Assembly: GCF_024347375.1 (NCBI RefSeq)
Contig: NZ_AP025471.1
Coordinates: 1,302,001-1,366,000 of the forward strand
Reading direction: 5' to 3'
Source of the DNA: Vibrio coralliirubri
Lineage (GTDB): Bacteria > Pseudomonadota > Gammaproteobacteria > Enterobacterales > Vibrionaceae
DNA length: 64,000 nt
Below, piece after piece: positions 26,845 to 35,813 of the stretch. How positions within the stretch are numbered: the stretch's first letter is position 1; each line of letters opens with the position of its first letter. Made by a program: the position numbers and the translations under genes. The notes below the pieces were generated by a model, which did no database searches, was not told the origin of the DNA, and saw only the letters and a list, made by a program, of their open reading frames with translations.

Positions 26845-27608
26845 AGGGTTATCTCCTCGCCATCGTTGAGAATGCGCAGTCGCTCTGAAAAGGCTTGTGG
26901 ATGTTGCTCAGCCCAGCCAAGCATGTGGTGGCTGACGTGAATCAGGCCCAGATTTGTGGGGCGACAGGTTTCATCGATGTCTAAAATATGGTGGAAGTCG
27001 TTGTGGTTTAGGCTAGCTCGAGCTTGAGGGTCTTCAATTGGCGAGTAATTACAATCGGTAATTAACCAATCAACGGGAAACTCTTTCAACCAACGCTCGG
27101 TTTGTTTTGGCAGCCCTACCGTGTCGGTTAAATAAGCCAAGCGCTTGCCATCGAATTCAAAGCAATAACCAAGACAAAGTTTAGAGTGATTGAGGGGTAA
27201 TGGCGTGATGGTGATTCCCTGCCAAACAAACGATTTAAATGCTTGTGCTCGCAGTGAAAAGTCCAAGATACCAGGGTGTTTATAAAGATCGTCGCAGCCA
27301 AGCGGGTCATCCGGTGAAATCACCGAGATCTTATCGCCAGCGCCCCAGCGAAGATCAAACAAACTATGGACATGATCCATGTGGTAATGAGTCAATAAGA
27401 TCTGGTCTATCGAGCCCGCTGGAAAACGGCGCATGAGATCAGGAGCATTGGCATCCAGTAGTAAAAACTTACCATTATGTTCAAGGTAAGCCGATGACTT
27501 TTCACGCCTCAAGTTTGGGTCTTCGAGAGCAGCACCACACACCGAACAATCACACCCATAAACCGGTACCATCGCACTGTTGGCTGTGCCTAACATGGTT
27601 AACTTCAT
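26841..27608 (-). CDS. phnP: Phosphoribosyl 1,2-cyclic phosphodiesterase
   Basis: MBL-fold phosphodiesterase, 255 aa, opening the ribosyl 1,2-cyclic phosphate made by C-P lyase. N-terminal Cys-containing metal site GCDCSVCGAAL (about residues 19-29), metallo motif LTHYHMDHVHSL (H, H, D, H at about 74-79), YLTDTVG, and the distal H in LIHVSHHML. Overlaps phnN by four bases at its start. Confidence 0.92.
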   Translation of the reverse strand: MKLTMLGTANSAMVPVYGCDCSVCGAALEDPNLRREKSSAYLEHNGKFLLLDANAPDLMRRFPAGSIDQILLTHYHMDHVHSLFDLRWGAGDKISVISPDDPLGCDDLYKHPGILDFSLRAQAFKSFVWQGITITPLPLNHSKLCLGYCFEFDGKRLAYLTDTVGLPKQTERWLKEFPVDWLITDCNYSPIEDPQARASLNHNDFHHILDIDETCRPTNLGLIHVSHHMLGWAEQHPQAFSERLRILNDGEEITL

Positions 27609-28261
27609 GCGAAACCACCTATAGGTTCTGCGAGCCTTTCAGCTTGTTCTTTTAAACGGGCGAACTGCGCAATGCTCTGCTCAAGCGTACCGCTATTATC
27701 AATACACAGCGTATTATTGAGAGCCGATGAGCCTGATGCTGAATCGATACAATAGTCTGCCGCACGTTGTAAGCGAAGGGCTATCTGCGCTTCACTCTCT
27801 CGTCCGCGAGCTCGCAAGCGTGCTTCTAACACCTCGGGGTTAACGCTCACCACAACAGGGACTAGTCGTTCGCCAAACAACTCTCTTGCCGCATCCAAAT
27901 ACGCACGTGAGCCATTAACCACGACACTCAAACCGGCATCCATCCACTGATACACTTCTTGGCCAATGCCATAACTCATGCCGTGCGCTTGCCAACTCAT
28001 TGCGAACATATTGCGTGAATAACGAATGAAGAATTCATCATCACTGAGCTCTACGTGGTTTTCGCCACCAGCATCGGCTGCACGTGTGATGTAGCGATGA
28101 ACGACCACCAAGTCTTCAACAAATTGCTCTCGTAGCGCTGAGATAATTGAATCTTTCCCCGCCCCAGAAGGACCAATTACGAAATAAAGCTGACCCAGTT
28201 TGTCAGCTTTAGGGGCAGCGTTCGCCACCCCATTCACATCAAATGAATGACCTTTAGACAT
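27605..28261 (-). CDS. phnN: Ribose 1,5-bisphosphokinase
   Basis: 218 aa, P-loop kinase of the guanylate-kinase-like fold: Walker A IGPSGAGKDS at about residues 32-41, and the substrate-lid region ITRAADAGGENHVELSDDEF. Phosphorylates ribose 1,5-bisphosphate to PRPP, the last step that returns the ribose carrier. Its stop overlaps the phnP start and its ATG is three bases after the phnM stop. Confidence 0.92.
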   Translation of the reverse strand: MSKGHSFDVNGVANAAPKADKLGQLYFVIGPSGAGKDSIISALREQFVEDLVVVHRYITRAADAGGENHVELSDDEFFIRYSRNMFAMSWQAHGMSYGIGQEVYQWMDAGLSVVVNGSRAYLDAARELFGERLVPVVVSVNPEVLEARLRARGRESEAQIALRLQRAADYCIDSASGSSALNNTLCIDNSGTLEQSIAQFARLKEQAERLAEPIGGFA

Positions 28262-28264
28262 GGA

Positions 28265-29398
28265 TTAGAATACCTTCTTGCCTTCACGCCACACACGAGA
28301 TACTAGCTGGTGATCATCCAAACGATGCGCTAATACCAGATCGGCACGCTTACCTTCCGCGATGACACCACGGTCAGTTAAGCCAAGAGCTTGTGCAGGA
28401 TTCAATGTCGCCAATTGCACCGCCTGTGCTACATCGAGGTTATTGCGCTCATCATTCACTAGCGTAAATACCGCGTCTAACAAGCTCACTGGGTAGTAAT
28501 CAGAAGACAAAATATCTAACACGCCCAAAGATGCCAGTTCATGCGCTGCGACGTTGCCCGAGTGCGAACCGCCACGAATCACGTTTGGCGCACCCATCAT
28601 TACCTTCAATCCTAATTCATGAGAACGCTTTGCCGCTTCAACTGTGGTTGGAAACTCTGCGATGACCATGCCCAACTCTTTAGATTCCGTCACATGTGCG
28701 CTGGTTGCATCATCGTGGCTTGCGGTTGGAATGTTCAAATCACGGCACTGACGAGTGATCTCATCACGATTCTGTTTCGACCAACGCTGTGACTGAGCAA
28801 CCTGGTCTTTTTCGTAGACCGCCATTTCAGCATCCGTCATGTTGTACTTACCCTGATAGTAAGTACGGTACTTATCAATGTTCACAAATTGACGCTGACC
28901 CGGCGCGTGATCCATCAAGGACACCAACTGTACTTCTGGCATATTCACGTAACGCTCAAACAAGCCAACAGTAGTCGAGTGCGGCACTTCACAGCGCAAG
29001 TGGATGCGGTGCTCGGCACGGGTTAGACCACGCTTCTGGCTCTCGGCTACGGTATTAATAAACTGGTCGAGATTCTCTTGGCGATTGCCATCTCGATAGT
29101 CACCCAAAGCAACCGCATCAAGCACCGTGGTGATGCCCGACCCAATTAACTGGGTATCATGAGCGCTCATTGCCGAAAGCGGTGGCCAATTTACCTTTGG
29201 CCTTGGCGTGAAGTACTTCTCTAGATTGTCGGTATGCAACTCAATTAAACCCGGCATCAAGAAGCCATTCTCACCATCAAAGGCACCCGGAAGCTGGCTT
29301 GTCGAGTCAGACATGTTGGCGATCACGCCGTCTCGCAGCTCAACAGAGCCACGCACTACTTCATTTTCAAGCACCAGATTTACGTTGGTAATAATCAT
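28265..29398 (-). CDS. phnM: Alpha-D-ribose 1-methylphosphonate 5-triphosphate diphosphatase
   Basis: 377 aa amidohydrolase-fold metalloenzyme. Metal ligands in GLIELHTDNLEKYF (HxD-type), the later His in LRCEVPH and SLMDHAPGQRQF, and HDDATSAH near residue 228. Releases pyrophosphate from the triphosphate intermediate in the C-P lyase pathway. ATG 29398; 15 bases after phnL. Confidence 0.93.
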   Translation of the reverse strand: MIITNVNLVLENEVVRGSVELRDGVIANMSDSTSQLPGAFDGENGFLMPGLIELHTDNLEKYFTPRPKVNWPPLSAMSAHDTQLIGSGITTVLDAVALGDYRDGNRQENLDQFINTVAESQKRGLTRAEHRIHLRCEVPHSTTVGLFERYVNMPEVQLVSLMDHAPGQRQFVNIDKYRTYYQGKYNMTDAEMAVYEKDQVAQSQRWSKQNRDEITRQCRDLNIPTASHDDATSAHVTESKELGMVIAEFPTTVEAAKRSHELGLKVMMGAPNVIRGGSHSGNVAAHELASLGVLDILSSDYYPVSLLDAVFTLVNDERNNLDVAQAVQLATLNPAQALGLTDRGVIAEGKRADLVLAHRLDDHQLVSRVWREGKKVF

Positions 29399-29413
29399 TT
29401 GCGTCAGCTCCCT

Positions 29414-30139
29414 TTACGCACACGCTGTGGTGAGTTGTTTTGGTGAAATGTCTTTTTGTAGCTTCACGTCATACAGGCGGTCAGCGACCAAATCTCGTGT
29501 TGCTTCATCATGGAAGATACCGATGATTGCAGCGCCGCCTGCTTTGGCTTCTTCAATCAAACTCACAACCACTGCGCTGTTGGTCGCATCAAGCGAAGCC
29601 GTTGGCTCATCAAGCAGTAGGATTGGGTAATCAACAATAAAACCACGTGCGATGTTTACACGCTGCTGTTCACCGCCTGAAAAGGTTGCAGGCGCTAAGT
29701 GCCACAAATGCTCAGGTACGTTTAAGCGAGTCAGCAGTAACTTAGCTCTCTCTTGTGCTTCTTGCGCGCAGCCACCCATTTCCAACATAGGTTGCATCAC
29801 TACTTCCAGTGCACTGATACGTGGAATGACACGTAAGAACTGGCTCACCCAACCTATGGTGTGTTTACGTACGTTGATGATTTCTCTTGGTGTCGCTTTC
29901 GCAAGGTCGAGCATATTGCCTTGGTGTACAACGTTAATTGAGCCAGAGTCCACTAGGTAATTGGCATATAGCGCGCGCAACAGCGTTGATTTGCCAGAAC
30001 CTGAATGACCGTGTAAAACCACACATTCACCACTGTCTACTGAGAAATTCGCACCAGTGAGAACTGGCAGTTCAACGCTATTTTGATTGTGCAGCACAAA
30101 GGTTTTGCTGACGTTGTTTACGGTTAATTTGGTATTCAT
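29414..30139 (-). CDS. phnL: C-P lyase complex ATPase-like subunit PhnL
   Basis: ABC-type ATPase, 241 aa: Walker [12 protein letters not shown], signature [14 protein letters not shown], Walker [16 protein letters not shown]-loop IFHDEATRD. In E. coli PhnL joins PhnK on the PhnGHIJ core rather than serving a transporter. 10 bases after phnK. Confidence 0.93.
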   Translation of the reverse strand: MNTKLTVNNVSKTFVLHNQNSVELPVLTGANFSVDSGECVVLHGHSGSGKSTLLRALYANYLVDSGSINVVHQGNMLDLAKATPREIINVRKHTIGWVSQFLRVIPRISALEVVMQPMLEMGGCAQEAQERAKLLLTRLNVPEHLWHLAPATFSGGEQQRVNIARGFIVDYPILLLDEPTASLDATNSAVVVSLIEEAKAGGAAIIGIFHDEATRDLVADRLYDVKLQKDISPKQLTTACA

Positions 30140-30149
30140 GTCATCGTCC

Positions 30150-30977
30150 TTAATTCTGCAATACAGAAGAAACTAGCAATTGTGTGTATGGGTGTTGAGG
30201 GTCATCAAGCACTTGATCGGTAAGGCCACTTTCTACTACTTCACTGCGGCGCATCACCATTAATCGATGGGCAAGCAAACGAGCTACAGCAAGATCGTGG
30301 GTTACGATCACCACGGCCAATTCAAGCTCTGTCACCAAGCGGCGAAGAAGATCGAGCAACTTAGCCTGTACCGATACATCCAAACCACCAGTCGGCTCAT
30401 CCATGAAGATCAACTTAGGGTGAGTCACAAGGTTGCGAGCGATCTGTAATCTCTGCTGCATACCACCAGAAAAAGTCGTCGGCATGTCATCCATTCGATC
30501 CGTTGGGATCTCAACATCACCGAGCCATTTCGCGGATTTCTCACGAATTTCGCCATAGTTACGTTCGCCCACTGCCATTAGGCGCTCACCAATGTTGCCA
30601 CCCGCCGATACTCGGCCGCGTAAGCCATCCATTGGATGTTGGTGCACCACGCCCCACTCGGTGCGAAGCAAGTGACGACGCTGGCTTTCCGCCATTTGGT
30701 ACAAGTCTTCCAGTTGTGAGATTTGCTTATCCGCGTCACCACGCAAGTAAATCACCTCACCGCTGTCTGGGGTTTGACGGCCAGAAAGCGACTTCAATAA
30801 GGTACTTTTACCCGAGCCAGACTCACCCACAATGCCCAACACTTCTCCAGGGAAAAGGTCAAAAGATACGTTCTGAAAGCCCTTACCCGGCGCATAAAGC
30901 TTAGTGAGATTAGAGACAGACAACAGAGGCTGCTCTGACTGGTTCCATTCGTGTTTCATCTTCGTCACAGCGTTCAT
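30150..30977 (-). CDS. phnK: C-P lyase complex ATPase-like subunit PhnK
   Basis: 275 aa ABC ATPase: Walker [12 protein letters not shown], signature [14 protein letters not shown], Walker [16 protein letters not shown]-loop VTHDL. Binds the PhnJ subunit of the core complex. The start is ATG 30977 ([11 protein letters not shown]): it has GGAGAAC just upstream and forms an ATGA overlap with the phnJ stop. The frame runs 45 bases further inside phnJ but without support. Confidence 0.93.
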   Translation of the reverse strand: MNAVTKMKHEWNQSEQPLLSVSNLTKLYAPGKGFQNVSFDLFPGEVLGIVGESGSGKSTLLKSLSGRQTPDSGEVIYLRGDADKQISQLEDLYQMAESQRRHLLRTEWGVVHQHPMDGLRGRVSAGGNIGERLMAVGERNYGEIREKSAKWLGDVEIPTDRMDDMPTTFSGGMQQRLQIARNLVTHPKLIFMDEPTGGLDVSVQAKLLDLLRRLVTELELAVVIVTHDLAVARLLAHRLMVMRRSEVVESGLTDQVLDDPQHPYTQLLVSSVLQN

Positions 30978-31894
30978 GCGTTGTTCTCCTGTTGTTCGCG
31001 ACAGTAATCCGTGTCTGAACACACGAACATATGTGAGCCTTGGTCATCCATAACGACTTCATCAAGGAAAGTATCCGTCGAACCACAAATCGCACATGGT
31101 TCGTCCCATTGTTGAATCTCAAATGGGTGATCTTCAAAATCTAGACTTTGAACCTTGGTGTAAGGAGGAACGGCGTAAATACGCTTTTCACGACCCGCGC
31201 CAAACAGTTGTAGTGCTGCCATGTTGTCCATTTTCGGGTTATCGAATTTAGGAATTGGCGATGGATCCATGATGTAGCGATCGTTTACTCGCACTGGGTA
31301 AGCGTAAGCTGTTGAGATGTGTCCAAAACGAGCGATGTCTTCATAAAGTTTGACGTGCATGATTCCGTACTCTTGCAACGCATGCATTTTACGAGTCTCA
31401 GTTTCACGTGGTTCAATAAAGCGCAGCGGCTCTGGGATCGGCACCTGATACACCAAGATCTGATCTTCTTGAAGATCAACTTCAGGAATACGGTGGCGAG
31501 TCTGAATAATGCTCGCTTCCGTCGTTTTTTCAGTCGTGTTTGCACTGGCGATGGACTTGAAGAACTCACGAATCGACACGGCGTTTGTTGTGTCATCTGC
31601 CCCTTGGTCAATCACTTTTAGCGTGTCTGGCTGGCCGATTATTGCAGCGGTGATCTGAACACCACCCGTTCCCCAACCGTAAGGCATTGGCATCTCGCGA
31701 CCGCCAAATGGCACTTGATAACCCGGAATGGAAACCGCTTTAAGCAAAGCACGACGAATCATGCGCTTGGTTTGCTCATCAAGGTAGCCGTAGTTGTAGC
31801 CCGTCGCACCTAGTGGGCTTTGAGATGCTGTTTCTTCAGTATTGAATGGCGCTGAAGCGTTACCTATCGGTGCATTAAGCGTTGCTGTGTTCAT
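30974..31894 (-). CDS. phnJ: Carbon-phosphorus lyase subunit PhnJ (radical SAM)
   Basis: 306 aa catalytic subunit that cleaves the C-P bond of alpha-D-ribose 1-phosphonate 5-phosphate using S-adenosylmethionine and a [4Fe-4S] cluster. The Cys pattern C-x2-C-x21-C-x5-C is intact near the C terminus (EPCAICGSTD ... FVCSDTDYC), matching the cluster and radical-chain cysteines of the E. coli enzyme. It overlaps phnI by four bases and phnK by four. Confidence 0.96.
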   Translation of the reverse strand: MNTATLNAPIGNASAPFNTEETASQSPLGATGYNYGYLDEQTKRMIRRALLKAVSIPGYQVPFGGREMPMPYGWGTGGVQITAAIIGQPDTLKVIDQGADDTTNAVSIREFFKSIASANTTEKTTEASIIQTRHRIPEVDLQEDQILVYQVPIPEPLRFIEPRETETRKMHALQEYGIMHVKLYEDIARFGHISTAYAYPVRVNDRYIMDPSPIPKFDNPKMDNMAALQLFGAGREKRIYAVPPYTKVQSLDFEDHPFEIQQWDEPCAICGSTDTFLDEVVMDDQGSHMFVCSDTDYCREQQENNA

Positions 31895-33012
31895 GACTGC
31901 TCTCCTTGTACGCCATTACCTTGTTCGTCATTACCTGGCTGAGCCATCAATTCATCGTGCTCTTTATGCATTTTTCTCAGCAGTTCCAGTTCTGCTTGGA
32001 AATCGACGTAATGAGGAAGTTTAAGGTGAGAGACAAAGCCTGCGGCTTCTACGTTGTCTGAGTGAGAAAGCACAAACTCTTCATCTTGAGCTGGGCCATC
32101 AACAAGCTCGCCGTATTCTGCGGCTTGCAAAGAACGGTCAACCAATGCCATCGACATTGCTTTACGCTCAGTCGCACCAAACGTTAAGCCGTAGCCGCGA
32201 GTCAACTTAGCTTTCTGTTGTTTGTTACCAACAAAACCATTGATCATCTGGCACTCTGTTAGTTCAATTTCACCAATATCGATGCTGAAACCTAACTCTT
32301 CAGGCTCAATCGATAACGTTGAAAAGCCCGTACGAATCTCGCCAGCGAATGGGTGATTACGACCATAGCCACGTTGGGTTGAGTAGCTCAGTGCCAATAA
32401 GAAACCTTCATCGCCGCGCACCAAGTTTTGTAGGCGTGCGCTGCGGTTACATGGGTAGTTCACCGGATTCATGGTGATGTCTTCTGGTACTTGTTGGTCA
32501 TCTTCTTCGGTCAACATCATGTCGAGGTTTTCGAGAATGCCGAGCACCTGAGGGCAAGGTTCAGAGTCAGTCACATCTTGCGTGGGGATCTGCGGTGTTT
32601 CACCTTCGGCAAGTAGGCTGAAATCCAATAAGCGGTGCGTGTAATCGTAGGTTGGGCCTAAGATCTGACCACCCGGTAAATCTTTATAGGTTGCTGAAAT
32701 ACGACGTTCAATTCGCATTGTATTGGTATCAACGGGTTGCGCAGTGATTAGGCGAGGTAACGTGGTGCGATAGGCGCGCAACAAGAAGATAGCTTCAACC
32801 AAATCGCCCGCGGCTTGTTTGATGGCTAATGCCGCAAGTTGTTTGTCATAAATTCCGCCTTCCGTCATCACTCGGTCTACCGAACCTGACAGCTGATCTT
32901 GAATCTGTTCAACGCTTAATTCTGGTAAATCAGGATTACCGCGACGCTTCTTCGCTTGCAGTTGGTGCGCAAGACTAATGGCCTTTTCACCACCTTTTAC
33001 AGCAACGTACAT
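31891..33012 (-). CDS. phnI: C-P lyase core subunit PhnI
   Basis: 373 aa; starts MYVAVKGGEKAISLAHQLQAKKRRG as in PhnI. Catalyses displacement of adenine from ATP by the phosphonate, making ribose 1-phosphonate 5-triphosphate together with PhnGHL. Conserved segments include RISATYKDLPGGQILGPTYDYTHRLLDF and QLVRGDEGFLLALSYSTQRGYG-like text at about 195-215. The C-terminal tail (AQPGNDEQGNGVQGEQS) is Gln/Gly-rich. Overlaps phnH by 16 bases. Confidence 0.94.
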   Translation of the reverse strand: MYVAVKGGEKAISLAHQLQAKKRRGNPDLPELSVEQIQDQLSGSVDRVMTEGGIYDKQLAALAIKQAAGDLVEAIFLLRAYRTTLPRLITAQPVDTNTMRIERRISATYKDLPGGQILGPTYDYTHRLLDFSLLAEGETPQIPTQDVTDSEPCPQVLGILENLDMMLTEEDDQQVPEDITMNPVNYPCNRSARLQNLVRGDEGFLLALSYSTQRGYGRNHPFAGEIRTGFSTLSIEPEELGFSIDIGEIELTECQMINGFVGNKQQKAKLTRGYGLTFGATERKAMSMALVDRSLQAAEYGELVDGPAQDEEFVLSHSDNVEAAGFVSHLKLPHYVDFQAELELLRKMHKEHDELMAQPGNDEQGNGVQGEQS

Positions 33013-33617
33013 GTTGTCGCCTCCACTTTAGTTGTACGAGGCAAACACAGCGCTTGCTGGTTCGCCACAAAGATAAAGTCGACACCTAATGGGAACTTCA
33101 CCAATGATTGGCGTTCTTTAAGGTGAGCAATAAAGCCCGCCGGTAATCCGCTAAAAAACGCAGCTTGTTCACTTTGAATACCCGGGCCACTCAGAGACAG
33201 CTCAGCTCCAGACGTTAAGCTATCAACCTCAATCACAACCGTTGCTGAGGTATCTGGGTACTCTTCATTGCCGAGATTGAATGTCAGTTCTGACCAATCA
33301 ACATCCTGTAGATCTTGTGCTGAAATCGCAGCAAAGCTCGCTTGTTGAGTCTGCTCTACAATCGGTGCGCCAATGTGAAACTTGATGTTTTCAGTCACCG
33401 CGTGATCAGCTTTTAATGTCGAAGATAGCCAGATCGGCGTTGCATTGTCGGCCATGGAAAGTAGCGTTTGAGCGGCTGCACTCATCATTGAACCAAAGCC
33501 TTCGCAACGATTTAGTGTTACGACGGTACCGGGTTCAGACATCGCCTTGAGCAGCAATCGAAAGCACTGCTGACTGTCATGAACTGCATCTTGAAATGCA
33601 GGAGAAATCATACTCAT
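32997..33617 (-). CDS. phnH: C-P lyase core subunit PhnH
   Basis: 206 aa, PLP-transferase-like fold without the PLP site; structural subunit of PhnGHIJ. Recognisable segments are QDAVHDSQQCFRLLLKAMSEPG at residues about 9-30 and FPLGVDFIFVANQQALCLPRTT near the end. It overlaps phnI. The 145 bases between it and phnG are unusually long for this operon and hold the tandem repeat described below. Confidence 0.93.
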   Translation of the reverse strand: MSMISPAFQDAVHDSQQCFRLLLKAMSEPGTVVTLNRCEGFGSMMSAAAQTLLSMADNATPIWLSSTLKADHAVTENIKFHIGAPIVEQTQQASFAAISAQDLQDVDWSELTFNLGNEEYPDTSATVVIEVDSLTSGAELSLSGPGIQSEQAAFFSGLPAGFIAHLKERQSLVKFPLGVDFIFVANQQALCLPRTTKVEATTCTLL

Positions 33618-33708
33618 TGAATTCGTTCTAACCTGTTTAATTCGTTAATCTTATTCTTGAATGACATGTAGTTCTTTTGTTTACCTGCGAAGCTTTTTCG
33701 TCACTAGG

Positions 33709-33780
33709 CCAGTTTTCGCCGTAGACCTAGTCTTCTTCGCGAACCTAGTCTTCACCACGGACCTAATCTTCTCCGCGAAC
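33709..33780 (-). repeat. 18-bp tandem repeat of the phnG 3' end, stop codon included
   Basis: Four units of 18 bp. On the minus strand the last six codons of phnG (GTTCGCGGAGAAGATTAG, reading VRGED-stop) are followed in frame by GTCCGTGGTGAAGACTAG and GTTCGCGAAGAAGACTAG, each again reading VRGED/VREED-stop. A more diverged fourth unit has TGG in place of the stop. The phnG stop at 33763-33765 is therefore backed by two more in-frame stops. Confidence 0.88.
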
Positions 33781-34209
33781 CATGGTAAAAAAGTCCACTT
33801 TGCTTGAAGCCACTTCTTGGCGACGTTGACTGTCTCGTTCATGTTTCATCGCTGCCAAAGGCTCAATCAGTTGCGTGTTGAGCACTTCGGCTTGTTGTCC
33901 GTTTTGCATCAAGGCATCGACGACGGCTGCTAGCTCTGCATGAGGCTTGCTTCGCCCCTGTAGGTAGCTGTAACCAAGCTCTCCACTCGTTAGCTTGATG
34001 ACGGTGCGAGTAATCGTGACATCCCCCATGTTGAACTGACGGCCTGTTGAGCCCATACGTGCACGCACTTGTGCTAAACCAATCTCTGGTTGGCGAACCA
34101 TTGCGTATTCCGCGTCTAGCCCTAATGCTTCCCAGCGCGTTTTTAATTCTGAGAACTGGCTCTGCGCGAGTACTGACATCCACTTTTGTCGCTCTTTCAA
34201 AGCTGTCAT
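33763..34209 (-). CDS. phnG: C-P lyase core subunit PhnG
   Basis: 148 aa; starts MTALKERQKWMSVLAQS and contains the typical RQPEIGLAQVRARMGSTGRQFNMGDV and TVIKLTSGELGYSYLQGR regions (split here for length). Forms the (PhnGHIJ)2 core. Begins immediately after the phnF stop, so phnF and phnG are co-transcribed. The 3' end is a tandemly duplicated 18-mer. Confidence 0.93.
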   Translation of the reverse strand: MTALKERQKWMSVLAQSQFSELKTRWEALGLDAEYAMVRQPEIGLAQVRARMGSTGRQFNMGDVTITRTVIKLTSGELGYSYLQGRSKPHAELAAVVDALMQNGQQAEVLNTQLIEPLAAMKHERDSQRRQEVASSKVDFFTMVRGED

Positions 34210-34905
34210 TTAGTGCTCCATTACAATTTCGGTTGCGTCGGCACGGGTGTTCGAACTTGAAAATTCCGCTATCACTTGCGTGCCTTTGATTACGTTGGTG
34301 GTTTTAATTTTGAGTAGCGATGTACTGGTGCTGATTTGCAACAAACGACACTCTTCATTGGTTGGGATTTTCGCGCCCACTCGAGTCTCTTTTCGCTCTA
34401 AATCAGTTTCCAAGCCACGCTGAATAAATTGGTGCAAAGAACCGTTGGTGAAGTTCTTAAGAATCGGCCACCACTCCACATTGGGTAGGTAGTGGTCAAT
34501 GATGGTTCTCGGTGTATCTCCGGTTTTTCGCAGGGTACGGATGTGAATAACCTTGCTCCCCTCTTCAATCTTCAAGTAGCCCGCAATCTTTGGGGGTACA
34601 TTGATAAGACGAGACTGAAGCACCTCACATCTTGGCATCGCACCTTGCTCAATCAGGTTCTTGGTGAAATGTGCTCCTGAGTGAAGTCGATATTCACTTG
34701 GCTGACGAATCACCATGTTGCCTTTGCCTTGGTGGCGTTGAATCAAGCCCGTTGACACGAGTTCATCGACTGCGCGGCGAAGCGTGTGACGGTTTACTGC
34801 AAAGCGCTCAGCCAATTTGGATTCAGGTGGTAAGTAGTCACCTGGCACAAAGTGGTCTTTCACTTCCTTTTCAAGCTCTGAGGCAATATCTAAGTAAACG
34901 GGCAT
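34210..34905 (-). CDS. phnF: GntR/HutC-family regulator PhnF
   Basis: 231 aa. N-terminal winged helix-turn-helix (about residues 8-72, PPESKLAERFAVNRHTLRRA and LIQRHQGKGNMV) and C-terminal UTRA effector domain. Lies inside the operon as in E. coli. A near-perfect palindrome 28 bases upstream of its start and another upstream of phnC have the GTCTAGAC core that suits HutC-type regulators, so it probably represses the operon and itself; the effector is expected to be a phosphonate or breakdown product. Confidence 0.92.
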   Translation of the reverse strand: MPVYLDIASELEKEVKDHFVPGDYLPPESKLAERFAVNRHTLRRAVDELVSTGLIQRHQGKGNMVIRQPSEYRLHSGAHFTKNLIEQGAMPRCEVLQSRLINVPPKIAGYLKIEEGSKVIHIRTLRKTGDTPRTIIDHYLPNVEWWPILKNFTNGSLHQFIQRGLETDLERKETRVGAKIPTNEECRLLQISTSTSLLKIKTTNVIKGTQVIAEFSSSNTRADATEIVMEH

Positions 34906-34932
34906 AAGGGTTTCCTTTCCTAAAATTCAATC

Positions 34933-34948
34933 ACTTATCTAGACAAGT
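34933..34948. promoter_or_regulatory. Predicted PhnF operator upstream of phnF
   Basis: ACTTATCTAGACAAGT is a palindrome with one mismatch and shares the core of the site at 37741-37754. Placed between phnE and phnF, it suggests a separate regulated promoter for phnF-P. Confidence 0.7.
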
Positions 34949-34973
34949 TTGGTTAAATAGGCATCTGAGATGC

Positions 34974-35771
34974 CTAGATAAACTTCTTACGGATGATTTG
35001 AGAAACGAAGTCGATAATGCTTACCGTCACGATAACAATCGCCATGATTGCTGCGGTTTGTTGCAGCTGGAAACCTGAAATAGATTGCCAAAGCAGCACA
35101 CCGATACCGCCTGCGCCAACCATGCCGACAACCGTTGCCGAGCGAATATTCGACTCCAAGCGGTACAGTGAGTACGAAATCCAAAGTGGTAACACCTGTG
35201 GAATTACGCCGTAAAGAATCACTTCGATAGGATTCGCGCCTGTCGCTTTCACACCTTCCATCGGTCCGGGTTCAATCGCTTCAATCGCTTCAGCAAAGAG
35301 CTTGGCAAGCACGCCCGTTGTGTGAATGAACAACGCCATCACGCCTGCAAATGGCCCTAATCCAACAACCACGACAAACAGCATTGCAAACACCATTTCA
35401 TTGATAGCGCGTAAACAGTCCATCAATCGACGAATTGGAAATGTCACCCAGCTCGGCATCAGGTTTTCAGCACTCAGAATGCCGAATGGAATCGCTAACA
35501 GAATCGATAACACGGTTCCCCAAATGCCCACTTGAATCGTCACCAGCATTTCGGTTAAGTAGACATTGCTTTCACTAAAGTCAGCAGGGAAGAAGTCTTT
35601 ACCTAGCTGAACCATGTTCTCTGGGTGTTCAAAGAACATCATTGGTGCCATTTCTGCGCCTTGCCACGCCCAGCTAAGGACCAGTAGTGCTATCACAGCA
35701 ATCACGCCGTTTTTAATCGACAGCTTTGATGAAGGCTCGTAACGTTGAGTCATTGCAGTCATTGTTCTCAT
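34974..35771 (-). CDS. phnE: Phosphonate ABC transporter permease PhnE
   Basis: Inner-membrane permease of up to 265 aa with about five to six hydrophobic helices and the binding-protein-dependent transport motif [22 protein letters not shown] (EAA-like loop, about residues 162-183). Alternative starts (MRTMTAM, MTAMTQR) differ by a few residues. Here phnE is a single intact gene. Confidence 0.92.
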   Translation of the reverse strand: MRTMTAMTQRYEPSSKLSIKNGVIAVIALLVLSWAWQGAEMAPMMFFEHPENMVQLGKDFFPADFSESNVYLTEMLVTIQVGIWGTVLSILLAIPFGILSAENLMPSWVTFPIRRLMDCLRAINEMVFAMLFVVVVGLGPFAGVMALFIHTTGVLAKLFAEAIEAIEPGPMEGVKATGANPIEVILYGVIPQVLPLWISYSLYRLESNIRSATVVGMVGAGGIGVLLWQSISGFQLQQTAAIMAIVIVTVSIIDFVSQIIRKKFI

Positions 35772-35813
35772 ACTCTTTTATAGCGCCGCCCACAGCGGCG
35801 CAGGGGAATTGGA

